Below, piece by piece: positions 10,809-20,862 of a stretch of DNA of 64,000 nucleotides. Below the pieces are notes generated by a model. The model searched no databases and was not told where the DNA came from. It saw only the letters and a list, made by a program, of their open reading frames with translations. Position 1 is the stretch's first letter. Each line of letters begins with the position of its first letter. Both the position numbers and the translations under genes were made by a program. Source of the stretch: Scilla litardierei (lineage: Eukaryota; Streptophyta; Magnoliopsida; Asparagales; Asparagaceae); assembly GCA_030789695.1 (NCBI GenBank), contig CM061138.1, positions 184,303,051 to 184,367,050 on the forward strand, in the 5' to 3' direction.

Positions 10809-10927
10809 CTAAGAAAACAAGGGGTCTAAGGTCAAACACTACTCTAACAATCAAACAAACAAACAACACTTACAAGACTAGCAATTCAATATAGTTATGA
10901 AAAGGAACGACTATGTCAAGATGTTAC
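10809..10927 (-). other. Intron 1 between gag and pol, copy A
   Basis: 119 bp on the minus strand, bounded by GCAG/GTAACATC and TTTTCTTAG/GCACC. Removing it joins the last Gag codons (...GVIAG) to [16 protein letters not shown] in frame, with the split codon GGC. Without splicing Gag ends four codons later at TAG. Copy B has an intron of 112 bp at the identical place. Confidence 0.8.
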
Positions 10928-12037
10928 CTGCAATCACCCCATTCAGCTCCTCAGTCTCCACAGCAGTCATAGTATAGGCCGGCCTCGGAGGCTGCACCGC
11001 TCGCTGGTACAGCTGCCTCTGTGGCACCAAGGGTGGTCCACGAATGGCAGGTCCTCTCTAAACTGGGGCAGACGCCCTCATCTGCAACGGGGCTGGCGCT
11101 CCAACAACAGCACTGCGGGCTCTCGGACAATCCTTCGCAGCATGCGAAGCATCGCCACAAAGTAGACACAGACCCAGCTTCCTCCTACAGTTGGTCTGAA
11201 CATGCCCAGGCTTGCCGCAGAAATGGCATGGACCCTTGCTCTGCTGCTGCACTGGTGCTCCAGGTCTCTTGAATGGCACAGTCTAGACTGGCCTCATCAT
11301 CGGCCTGGCAGGTGGCCGGTACTGCTCCATAGGGCGCTTTCCTCTGTCCTCTGGAGTGTCAGGCAGGTGCGAAATCGTCTCATGATTCTTTGCAGCATCT
11401 AACACCTCACTCATAGTCGAGAAACTAGCAGAGGACATGGAAGCCTGGACCTTCGGACTAAGTCCCTGACGGAACCGCTCAGCTCGGTTCTCCTCCTTCT
11501 TCACCATGTGCGGGGGCAAAACGGCTTAGCATCTCGAACTCAGCCTCATACTCATCGATCGTCTTCTTGAATAGCTGCCTTGGTGACGTACTTCTCCTTG
11601 AACATGTGGCGAAAAGTCTTCCACTCTACAGGCTTCTACAGACGCCTCTCCTCAATGCGCCACCAGTTTTGGGCAATCTCAGTCAGCTGCATCTTCGCGA
11701 TCTCCACCCGAGTCTCATCTAGAATCTTGGTAGCAACCAACTTCTCCTCAGTGCGCTGGATCCACTCATCAGTACCCAGAGGTCCTTCCTTCCCAGAGAA
11801 GGTCTTCGGCTGAAGCTCGTTGAACTGTTTCACTCCTGGAGCAGCTCGTGGAGCAGGCGGAGGTGGAGGTGGTGCAACAGGTGGGGCCCGGGCAGCACGG
11901 TTGGACTGCTGCACTAGCTGATGCTGCACCTCAAGCATCTCTCACATTACACCAAGGAACTGACGGAACTCTCCGCCCTGGTCTTCCTGAATCCCATCTC
12001 CAGCGCTCCCCGATCGGGTAGTACGTCGCCCTGCCAT
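10928..12037 (-). pseudogene. Tekay-like A gag
   Basis: The start is taken at 12037 (MAGRRTTR), 104 bp after the PBS. Visible blocks are a proline run (PPPPPPAPRAAPG), FNELQPKTFSGKEGPLGTDEWI and NWWRIEERRL of the capsid, then VKKEENRAERFRQGL, and two zinc knuckles CHFCGKPGHVQTNC and CLLCGDASHAAKDC. Gag forms the virus-like particle and packages RNA. It is broken by a TGA where copy B has AGG, a TAG where B has GAG, a frame disruption near 11520-11630, and two TAG codons where B has CAG. Confidence 0.85.
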
Positions 12038-12140
12038 CCTATTGACAAAAAGACGTAGGTTAGACTCGTACAATGTTTGAATATCAAAGTGAATGTCCTT
12101 ACTCTTACTGTTCTGTACTTGCAGGAAAATTGGGACGTGG

Positions 12141-12158
12141 AACCTGCATGGGCCACCA
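12141..12158 (-). promoter_or_regulatory. Tekay-like A primer binding site (tRNA-Ile type)
   Basis: The minus strand reads TGGTGGCCCATGCAGGTT, starting 8 nt after the LTR end. It is complementary to a tRNA 3' end with acceptor ATGGGCCACCA, which from memory of plant tRNAs is tRNA-Ile. Copy B matches the same tRNA over 25 nt into the T arm. Confidence 0.7.
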
Positions 12159-12955
12159 CTAAAACTTGTCACGCCCCGCTTCCCAAAACAGCGGAGGCGA
12201 AGCGTGACTAGGCCCGCTTAGGCCAGAGCTACGGAGCCCTGACCCAATAAGCGTCTGTGTGGTACCAAGACGAAGGTACATGTCCCTGCATGTTAGTACA
12301 GAACAATAAAAGTACAAGAAGGAAAGAACATCACATTTCATTCCAACATATCAAGAGTACCAAGTCTCAACGCCCGAAGGGCTACAACAACAGAAAAGTA
12401 AATATAATGGTGCAAGCACCCAACCTAGACAAGGAAACAAAAGGTGCTACGCACCCAACTAAAAGTAATAAACGTCTCTGGAAACTGCAACGAGGAGTCT
12501 CTAGCTCTGGTCCTCCTCGGGGTCATACTCATGATCGATGCTCTCTGGCTCCACGTCAGCTGGCAAGTCAGTCTCCTCAACGTACTCTGGCTCAATCCCT
12601 GACATACAGCACCAAAAGAAGGAACTGTACGTCAGGTAAGGTCTACAAGAAAAGGTTAGACCAAACTGCAAGTGCACCAATTACTTAACAACGTTTTACT
12701 GGTTGATTAACATGATGAGGTTTTAACAACAGAAGTACACGCTACATGAAAGTAAACACGACAAGTAATGGTCGTAGCGAGTGCTACCGACCACGAGACT
12801 AGCCTACAGGTGTCAAGACAAGACAGAACACAGAAAGCCAGACATGACAAGACAAGACACGAAAGGGTTCATGCCTGTTCGGTTCGAGGGGGATCAGACC
12901 CTCTTGCTGCTTGTATGCTCAACCCTACCCCAAAAACCCCAAGAATCATGACAGG

Positions 12956-13136
12956 ACAAGGGATCACTTGCTCTAGCTTGACAAGTGCCCTATTGCTCTC
13001 TGAGCTGTGTATCAATACATGGGATCACCTGCTCTAGCTTGACAGGTGCCCAATTGCCCATCGGGCTGTGAACTAGTACAAGGGATCACTCACTCTGGCT
13101 AGGCGAGTGCCCTATTGCCCAGCGGGCTGTGCAAAC
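12956..13136 (-). repeat. Three-unit tandem hairpin repeat, Tekay-like A 5' LTR
   Basis: Same repeat as in the other LTR, with units at 12956, 13017 and 13078. The third unit has a single change (CACTCA facing CGAGTG) that breaks the terminal pair, which looks like post-insertion decay. On the transcript the array would lie about 1.1 kb downstream of the TATA box. Confidence 0.9.
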
Positions 13137-14200
13137 GGAACGGGACAAGACACGACAAAACAGGAGGGGTTGTACTAGGGTGTCCACAACTCACGCACGC
13201 GCATGTCAATCCTATGATGTCAAAATTGTTGTTGTTGGACTCAGATTTCGTTGTCAAATCTGAGCTATCAGGGCGTCCCGGACGCTATCATTTCACGTCC
13301 GGTTCTCGTGGTTCAAAATGTCTAATCTAGCAAGACTAGGGCCTAAGCATGGCCAAGAGCGCAAGTGGTACACTTGCCTGTGGTGGCGAGTGCGTCGTCT
13401 CCCTGGTACGCCTCATCCAAACGTCTCGTCGACGGAAAAGCGTCTGAAAATCGTGACACGGTGACGGTGTCAATTCACAATTCAGAATTCCTATTAGGGT
13501 TGTGTCTAGGTTATCGGGACTAACCTAATCGTCAAAAATCACATTTTAATGTATTTAGCCTAGTCGACGATCTACCCTATGTGCACATGCGAGAAGTCCA
13601 TTCGTCGATTTATCTACAGTTGCGCAATGTTTTAAAGAGGAGAGGAAAGTAAATTTAATTTGATTATGTTGCTGATTTTAATTAGGGTTTGATTATCTAT
13701 TGTGTGAGTTACTACGAATTTAGGGGACCAACCTGAAAATGACGATTTCACAAAGATCCGGTGTCAGATCTGGAAAGGTGGAAACTTTGCGTCGTCCGGA
13801 AATTCCTAGGCCGCGGGTAGCGCAGCGAGGAATGTTGATTGTTGATGATGACGTTGGCCTCTGAAGGTGATGACAAAGATCTTGGCGTCTCCTGGGGTCG
13901 TCGTCGCTAGAACTGAGTTTGGATCGTCACGCGAAGAGACGGCGGCCGGAGCTTGGCCGTGGGTCTCAGATCTGAGAGGGTGGCCGGCTGTTTGTGGGAA
14001 AACAGGAAGGAGAAGAAGAAGCGGGAGAAAGAAAGAGGAAGGAGGAAGAAGGAAGAAGGAAGAAGATGAAGATGAAGGGGAGGAAGACCTTGGAGAAGGT
14101 GGGGGCAAAGGAGGAGGAAGGAGAGTCAAGGAAAGGGAAGGAGATGAGTTGGGGAAACAAACAACTCAAAACAATGAGGAGGAATGAAGAGCAGCCGCAC

Positions 14201-14210
14201 GTTTAAATAA
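14201..14210 (-). promoter_or_regulatory. Putative TATA box, Tekay-like A 5' LTR
   Basis: The minus strand reads TTATTTAAAC, about 50 bp downstream of the palindrome array and directly upstream of a long CT-rich stretch typical of plant core promoters. The same box is at 6580-6588 in the other LTR. Confidence 0.55.
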
Positions 14211-14256
14211 GAAAACGAAACGGCGGCTAGGTCAAATCTAGGGTTTCAGGGGTCAG

Positions 14257-14785
14257 TTAGTCGGTCTGAGAAGGGTGGTTGACCGAATAGTTTGGGAACT
14301 AGTCGGTCGGTCGTCTCACTATGACCGACTAAAAGGTAAACAGAGAACAATGTTGGTACAGGGTTGGTAGATTTAGTCGGTCTATGAAGGCTCGTCGACC
14401 AACTAGTTTGCAACCTAGTCGGTCGGCCAGTGTTCATTGACCGACTAAAGGGTAAAAATGGTCGACATGAAGTTTTGAAAATTAGTCGGTCTGAGAAGAA
14501 AACTTAACCGACTAGTTCATCAACTAGTCGGTCGGTATTCGTTCTTAAACTGACTAAAAATAAACAGTAACTCGACTGCATGAAATGATCTCTAACTTAG
14601 TCGGTCTGCGAAGAAGTGTTGACCGACTAGTTTGGCAACTAGTCGGTCGGTGGATGAACTTAGACTGACTAAGGGTAAACAATAACTCAAGGGAAAAACC
14701 TGACAGAAACTAGTCGATCCATGAAGAGTTTCTGACCGACTAGATTGACATCTAGTCGGTCGGTCCTTGTTCTTGAACCGACTAA
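14257..14785 (-). repeat. Five-unit palindromic repeat, Tekay-like A 5' LTR
   Basis: This is the counterpart of 6635-7166 with scattered substitutions, several in the half-sites (for example GACCGAATAG in unit one). It lies in U3, immediately upstream of the TATA-like box on the minus strand. Confidence 0.9.
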
Positions 14786-15031
14786 AATACACACCAAGTC
14801 TCCAAATGGAGTGCGAAGCTTCGGGATGGGTTCTAGGGAATCCTAAGATGGGTCCGGCTCCAAGACAAGAGCGTCATGAAGCACGCTCAGCTCCAGATAG
14901 GGAAAAGAATACAGAAAAGAAAAGAAAGAAGACGAACAATCACATATATATATAAATAAATATCATCATACAAAAAACCAGCCGTTACAGTCCCGAAAGG
15001 GACTAAATCAACTCAAGAAGAGGAGTGCATA

Positions 15032-15422
15032 ACAGGTGCCTGCTGAAGCAAAGAAGTCGCCTGAATACCCAACAGTCGACTGCCTAAACAACGGCAGTCG
15101 CCTACCTTTAAAGAATTGAAGCTGGAGAAGCCGAAGCCCAACTACAGTTGACTGTAAGAGTATTGACAGTCGACTGTAATCTCATACAGTCGCCTGTCAT
15201 CTTCGCATCAGTTGACTGATATTTCAGATTTCTGAGGGAGCAAAATGAGCCAACTCTCTGTTATTTTGACATTTCTGCAGCAGGCGACTAAAGAACAGAA
15301 AACAGTCGCCTGTGGATCACACAGTCAACTGTGATATTTTCAGACAGTCGCCTGCCCCCTTTTGGAAGCAATAAGAATTTTCTGCCATCAGTCGACTGCC
15401 ATTTATTCGATAGTCGACTGAT
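15032..15422 (+). repeat. Array of CAGTCGACTG-type palindromes in Athila U3
   Basis: About 13 copies of a 10-bp near-palindrome occur in 390 bp: CAGTCGACTG, CAGTCGCCTG, CAGTTGACTG, CAGTCAACTG and one-base variants, separated by irregular 10-50 bp spacers. The array ends about 120 bp before the TATA box, so it sits where enhancer elements would be. The same motif family fills the Sirevirus LTRs in this window. Confidence 0.9.
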
Positions 15423-15540
15423 CGGGGGTTTTCGACCGCAGTCTGGGTTACGAGAAACAGGTTTTTCTTAACCCGATTCCTCTCCAGTTGCTGTGAATCG
15501 TTGGATGAGGATTTGGATGGATGAGATGTAACCCCTAAGG

Positions 15541-15550
15541 GATATAAAAC
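15541..15550 (+). promoter_or_regulatory. Putative TATA box of Athila LTR
   Basis: GATATAAAAC lies about 120 bp downstream of the palindrome array and upstream of a GA-rich leader (15565-15590). The position fits the U3/R boundary of the LTR. Inferred from sequence only. Confidence 0.6.
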
Positions 15551-16663
15551 ACTACTATTCAGATGTAATAAGAGGGGAGAAGGAAATAGAACTTAATCTT
15601 TTGCTATTTTTAGGTCATCTTCTTCCTTGAGAAGGGGATTAGGGTTTTTGAGAGTTCTGAGTTTTTTCTGATTTCGTTTTTTGCTATTGCTGAGACTGAT
15701 TGCTGATTGAAGAACCTTGTATTTGGTGACAAATCTCCAACTCTCTTTCTAATACATACTTGCTTTCATCCTTTGCATAAAACTATGTCCATTTTCATGA
15801 ATGCTGATTTAGTCTTTGATATGCTAGGCTAGATTCATTGTGTGGGTGTTTTGGATTGATGTAGGATGTATTGATTGCTTTGCTAATGTTAATTTCCAGC
15901 ACCCCTTGTTAATCCATGTTGTTGGGTGAATTAAACTTATGAGTAATTGGGTTTGATACTATCCATGGAGGATCCGAAGAACGGTGGTGCTTCGTAATTG
16001 TTGCATCTATGTATCCAATGGGTATTGCATATCTTGAATTGAATGCAAGACCCATTCAATCCATATTTCATAATTTAGAAGTTTAATTCATCTATCAATT
16101 CAAATTGTTAATTGGGTTGTGACCCATCTATTGAATTGTACATTACCAGAAGGGGCCGCAGAACGGTGGTTGTGCGCTGCGCACCACAACCTATATGCAC
16201 TACTCTCACATACCTTGAAATGGGTGTAAGCGTGATTCAGGAGCTATTAATTAAGGGAAGAACCCAGTTAGCAATTACTCTTGGTGCACCCCATATGTGC
16301 TTAATTGAGTATTCCCCGATCCTCATACCTTGAAATGGATGAGCGATCGAGTTATCATGGAATTAATATTTAGCAGAGCAACTGAATAATCCTACTGATA
16401 TCCTCAACACCCGCACTCTTTCTCTCCCTTGCATCCAAACCTTAGGACATTACCCTAACTCTAGGGTGTTTAGATAAACCAACTCTCCAAACAATCATTC
16501 ATCCCCATAGGGTGGTAAGAATCCTCAACCATTCTTTACATGCTGTAACTATTTGTGTGAATTTGCAGATTAGTTCCGTCTCTGTGGATACGATTCCGTA
16601 CTTACCGGGTATATTATTTGCCGACCTCGTACACTTGCGAGTATCACCTTTCTGGGAGAGTCA

Positions 16664-16858
16664 TGCATGAAGCTCGGCCCATCTACCAAGCGGTCGACGA
16701 CCCTCGAGCGACTTGGGATCATTCGTCTCCAGGATCGAGTTCTTAGGTGTATAAGCCTCTATAAAAAACCCCATTAACTTGTAATCAGCGTACCCTTGAT
16801 TCCCGGCTATACAAATTTCATTGTTAGGTGGATTTTACCCGCAATAGTAACTAATAAA
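16664..16858. other. Unassigned 195-bp flank between Athila and Sirevirus
   Basis: No ORF or repeat seen in the window matches it. It contains CTCTATAAAAAACCCC (TATA-like), so it may be a scrap of another LTR or older host DNA. The first five bases, TGCAT, would be the right TSD of the Athila element. Confidence 0.4.
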
Positions 16859-17314
16859 TGTAAGGACCCTGGCTATTAGGAAAACACTAGAAAGTGGGTT
16901 GAATAGTGTTTATAAAATTTAAACGATAGTTATACCAATTTAAATCCCTAACCAACAATAAATGCGGAAATATAAATTAACCCAAAATAAAACAAGCTAA
17001 CACAAAGGATGTTTCAAGGGTTCGGATTACCCAAGTCCAATCCCGACTTGTTCGCGGTAATCCTACGTTCCTTCCACCCGGATACCTCCGAATACTCAAG
17101 TTAGAACCTTAACTTGAGGTTTCCTTTAAACCCTCTTGTAGCAACCCTACAAGTGTAATCGAACAACAATAGATGTCCTTGAATCCTATAACTTGGAATC
17201 AATCAAAACCACTCTCACAAACCGATAGTGAAATCGAAATACGAGATAATGAAATTCGAAATGAAAAACACTTACAAACATATATGCCTTGAAGTATAAC
17301 TTGAAGGAGCAAGT

Positions 17315-17346
<32 letters not shown>

Positions 17347-17540
17347 TGATGTCTCTTCCAGAAGAGAGTGAAGCACTTTCTCTTATCACCACCAAATGCC
17401 TATCAACTTTGATTCTGGGTTGGAGAGCAAGAGAGAATGAAATTCTAGGGCTTGGAAGGAATTGAGGACTTGAGAGCTTAGAGATGAGATCAATGAAGTC
17501 TTAAGGGTTTCAAGAGCTCTCCAATGGAATAGTAGGAGAC

Positions 17541-17550
17541 CGTTTTATAA
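17541..17550 (-). promoter_or_regulatory. Putative TATA box, Sirevirus LTR
   Basis: The minus strand reads TTATAAAACG in this LTR and TTATAAAATG at 46555-46563 in the other. It is followed about 200-230 bp downstream by the GT/GC dinucleotide tract. Confidence 0.6.
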
Positions 17551-17634
17551 GTTCTCTAAACCCATCAATCAAAATACCCAAAACCCCCTTTGAAATCCGT
17601 CTGGAAAATGCTAACGAATAGAAAATATGTGGCA

Positions 17635-18275
17635 GACAGTCGTCTGATGAAGAACTCACATTCGCCTACTGCACCGTGTCAGATGGTATGTGAGAATTCA
17701 AACAGTAACTTACCACGTAGGATAGTCGACTGATGAAGGTCTGACAGACGCCTGTAAACGAACAGGCGACTTAAAAACCTTATATAGACGACTGATATCC
17801 TAAGTGAGTAAGTGGTGAAAACTCAGGAAATATTGGGAGGATAGGACAGGCGACTGTAGAAGCATATACAAGCGACTGTGCCATGTGCAGGTGCCTATAA
17901 AACCTTCTTACATCGCCTGTAGAAGTAAGTGCAAAAGTTGTCAAAACTTGTGAAGTTTGATAAGTTGGGACATGCGACTGTAGAAGCATATACTGGCAGC
18001 TGTAAATTCTTCTTACATTGCCTGCGGACGCAAGTGCAAACGTTGACAAAACTTTGGAAGACTGAGCTAGGAAAGACAGTCGACTGTTTAACGAGTCACA
18101 TGCGCCTGTAGCTGGATAGGCGACTGTTCAAAGTATAGAAATCGACTGAAGATATTAATAGCAGAAAGTCCAGAAGAGAAAGTGAAAAAGTATGTGCATA
18201 ACATGCAACTGGAGAAAAAAATCTCAGGCACCTGTATGGAGACATATGCCTGTAAATCATTTAGCAGTCGCCTGT
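17635..18275 (-). repeat. CAGTCGACTG-type palindrome array, Sirevirus 3' LTR
   Basis: About 20 copies of CAGTCGACTG, CAGGCGACTG, CAGTCGCCTG and decayed forms, often followed by TGTAGAAG or ATGAAG. The array ends ~85 bp upstream (minus strand) of the TATA box. Many copies carry single substitutions, consistent with an old insertion. Confidence 0.88.
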
Positions 18276-18582
18276 ATGAACTCCACACAGCACATGCTTG
18301 AGAATAAAGAGTTGGAGGCCTAGGAATTGAGTTCTAATGATTTCCTAGGATAGAATGAAAGATGTGTGTGCGCTCCAACATAATTCTTCGTGAAGCTACA
18401 ATCTTCATCTTCGATCATCCAATCCATTTTACGAGCTTTGATTGATCCTTGAGTGACATCCATTGCTAATTGATCTTCATGATATGCTTAGGCAATGGAT
18501 TAACTGCAAGTATGGGATTAGTCACAAGTATTTGTGTTTGCTCATCAACAAAACCAAGTAGGAAGAAACCCAATACTCAACA

Positions 18583-18600
18583 TTCTCCCCCTTTTTGGTG
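18583..18600 (-). promoter_or_regulatory. Sirevirus polypurine tract
   Basis: The minus strand reads CACCAAAAAGGGGGAGAA directly before the LTR start TGTTGAGT. The preceding GTCATCACC context is the standard Sirevirus 3' junction. Confidence 0.85.
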
Positions 18601-19200
18601 ATGACAAACAAACATAAACAAAAAGATTGCTTAAAGAATACTTACTCCCCCTATATAGATGCCAATCAAGTCAGTCAATATAAGTAAGGGCAACTATTGA
18701 TCAATTAAAGCAAATATGTAAGATATGCATGAATGAGATGATTTCAAGATTAGAAATTTAGGATTTTAGAATCCAAGTTCATTATATCTTACTCCCCCTG
18801 AATCTAAGGTAACTTCAATCTTAGATTCAAGTTTAGATTATATTTACCACAAAATTATGATTTGTTTATTTCTCTCCACCTATGACATTATCCGAAAAGA
18901 GGGAGTAGAAAAACAACAACAATAGTGCCAAATAAGAACTAAAACAATCATGAGAGTCTAAAGAATGTGTTACATATTCAATGTGATACCAAAATAAAAT
19001 GGAGAAAACACGAAAGTGCATCACACTGATATATATATCAAATACTCATCAATAAAAGAAATTTTAGTTGACTAAAGGAATGGAAGTCCAATATCAACAT
19101 TTCATTATGCAACAAATCTCATCACACACGATATATATAAGAAAAGCATATAGAGAGACAATTGCATACCATATATATAATGATCACAATAGATAATATA
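18601..19200 (-). other. Sirevirus 3' non-coding region with extra PPT-like tracts
   Basis: AT-rich, no ORF. Two further minus-strand AGGGGGAGTAAG tracts lie at 18642-18652 and 18789-18799, so the element has at least three PPT-like modules in about 220 bp. Multiple PPT copies are known in Sireviruses. Confidence 0.6.
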
Positions 19201-19771
19201 TGTTAGTTCTTGGGTTCAAGACTAACGTTGTTTTGATGACGATCAATACATTATGTTAGTGTGCTAATCAATCTTATGTTTTAGTCTCAGTTTATCTTAA
19301 TGATTATATGTTGATGAGACAAAGCATAATGCTTGGAGGATATTACAAGGGATATCTTAAAGACCTCCAAGAGTGATGGTGTGCTCAAGCTTGGATGAAG
19401 TCAGGAAGATCATCTAATGAAGCCAAAGCTTAGAGCATGATGATGGATGGACATCTAGAGGAGCAACGACAAAGCTTGGAGCTTGATGAAGGGAAGATCA
19501 TCAAGGAGTGCCAAAGCTTGGAGATGATGGGGAGCATCAAGGTATCGTGAGCTTGAAGACTTAGACTCTATGAGATGCAATTTGTAATCCATATAATTTC
19601 ATTTTCTTACATTTCTCTTTTTGAGTCTAGGATTTTTGTAATGCCTTGATAGATGGTCATACTCTCATGCATTTGCATTTAACCATCTTAGTGAGCCTTA
19701 GGATTATCATAGAATTCAACCCAATAGGTTCATCTAGCCCAAAGACTCATTTGGAGTCTCTGGCTCTCCTT

Positions 19772-20395
19772 CTGTCGCCTGCTGAAGGTTTTACAGTCGA
19801 CTGGGTGATTCCAGTCGCCTGTCGAGCCTTCTACAGTCGATTGTGATGCATAGCTCAAGTCAACCTTTCTATTGACTCTTTTTGAGCTTTACGCATCAGT
19901 TGACTGATGTTCAATTTACAGTAGCATGTGAATTGGTCGACAGTCGACTGTGTGCTTCTTGCATTTTCTGGGCTTCATCCCAATTGCAAGACAGTCGCCT
20001 GATGAAGTTTTTACAGTCGCCTGTATATTTACAGTCACATGTGAAATGGCTATCAGTCGTCTGAAAGGCGTAGGTGTGAAATATGCATCTCTCTCTGTTT
20101 TTCTCCATCATATGCAGCAGTCGGCTGATGAAGGATATACAGTCACCTGTCTATTTTACAGTCGACTGTACTTTGGTCATCAGTCACATGTATGCATACT
20201 GGGAGTAGAAACTGCATCTCTCTGTTTTTCTTCCATCCCTGCTGCAGTCACCTGATGAAGGTTATACAGTCGACTGTCTACTTTTCAGTTGCCTGTGTAG
20301 TCTTCTACAGTCGACTGTCCTGGCTCAGATTATAGCCATTGGGATTTTTCTAGCCGTTGAACAGTCGACTGTCATTTGTTCATCAGTCGACTGTC
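19772..20395 (+). repeat. CAGTCGACTG-type palindrome array, solo LTR
   Basis: More than 20 copies, about nine of them the exact palindrome CAGTCGACTG, the others CAGTCGCCTG, CAGTCACCTG, CAGTCACATG, CAGTTGACTG. Many are followed by ATGAAG(G), and many are preceded by TA. This is the cleanest example of the motif in the window. Confidence 0.9.
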
Positions 20396-20862
20396 TGGAC
20401 CATAAACTGCCAAAATCTAGCCGTTGCAGATTTCTTCCCTTTGGGGTTTTGGCTGGTTTTATGGGTTCCTTTGGGCTTCCTTTATGTAGGAGTTGGCTTA
20501 GTTCATTTAGAACTCTTGGTCATTATTGAATATCTTTAAGAATCAATAGCCACTCCTAATCTCTCCCATTTCCCTCTCATGAGCACATTTCTCTTCATGC
20601 ATTGAAGCTAGCTCATAGGGAATTTCTCCAAGGGATTTCAATCTCATTCCTTTCTTGGAGATCATCTTTCATATCTTAATTTTCATACTCTCAAGTGAGA
20701 AGTGTTAGGATTCATTCCTAGAAGAGAGAAAGATCATCAAGTGCAATCAAAGCCAATCTCAAGCACTTGGTCATTCACTTGCATGCCTTCTTCATCGTAT
20801 TGGTAAGATCATATGAAGGCATATGTAAGTGTTGTTTCGTTTTGTTTGTTGTTCGAAACCCT

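Larger units (their letters stand above)
4551..14989 (-). mobile_element. Tekay/Del-like chromovirus, copy A, full length, nested in Athila LTR
   Basis: A 10,439-bp element with TGTCACGCC...CCGTTACA LTRs and a perfect 5-bp TSD GTCCC (4546-4550 and 14990-14994). On the minus strand the order is 5' LTR (12167-14989), PBS, gag, intron, protease, RT, RNase H, integrase with an internal intron, chromodomain, PPT, 3' LTR (4551-7367). [13 protein letters not shown], two zinc knuckles in Gag and the C-terminal chromodomain-like ending support the Tekay/Del branch. Several stops and frameshifts make it non-functional now. Confidence 0.92.
12167..14989 (-). repeat. Tekay-like A 5' LTR
   Basis: 2,823 bp, with the same internal architecture as the left LTR: palindromes 14257-14785, TATTTAAA box 14201-14210, pyrimidine-rich leader about 14165-13990 and hairpin repeats 12956-13136. 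It precedes the PBS on the minus strand, which makes it the 5' LTR. Transcription would run toward lower coordinates. Confidence 0.92.
1..16663 (+). mobile_element. Athila-lineage Ty3/Gypsy retrotransposon, 3' portion with split 3' LTR
   Basis: The 5' half lies outside the window. Visible in order are the protease tail, RT, RNase H, integrase (to 3314), a ~1 kb non-coding 3' region, a PPT (4331-4345) and a 3' LTR cut in two by a nested Tekay-like element. RT motifs FMDDFSVYG and MPFGLCNAP, the integrase start IDFMGPF and the tract after a CATTGAGGACCATGTTCA string are typical of Athila. The LTR is inferred to end at 16663 (...GAGTCA) by analogy with the second Athila-type element, whose LTR ends are fixed by a TSD. 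The matching 5' TSD is outside the window. Confidence 0.85.
14990..16663 (+). repeat. Athila 3' LTR, second segment
   Basis: The LTR resumes with the duplicated GTCCC. It contains a palindrome array (15032-15422), a TATA box (15541-15550), then an AT-rich transcribed part. Near 16577-16645 it has a TGTGGATACGATTCCGTAC string and a segment about the anticodon-like CTCGTACACTTGCGAGT, both common in Athila/Tat LTR ends. The total LTR length without the insertion is about 1.87 kb. Spurious short ORFs inside it, such as 16112-16333, are not genes. Confidence 0.78.
16859..18582 (-). repeat. Sirevirus 3' LTR
   Basis: 1,724 bp, TGTAAGGACC...CTCAACA on the plus strand. It matches the right LTR from 45841 except for indels, including a ~100-bp segment near 47400-47500 missing here and different dinucleotide tracts (GT run 17321-17346). 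It contains the palindrome array (17635-18275) and a TATA box (17541-17550). Short ORFs inside are spurious. Confidence 0.88.
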
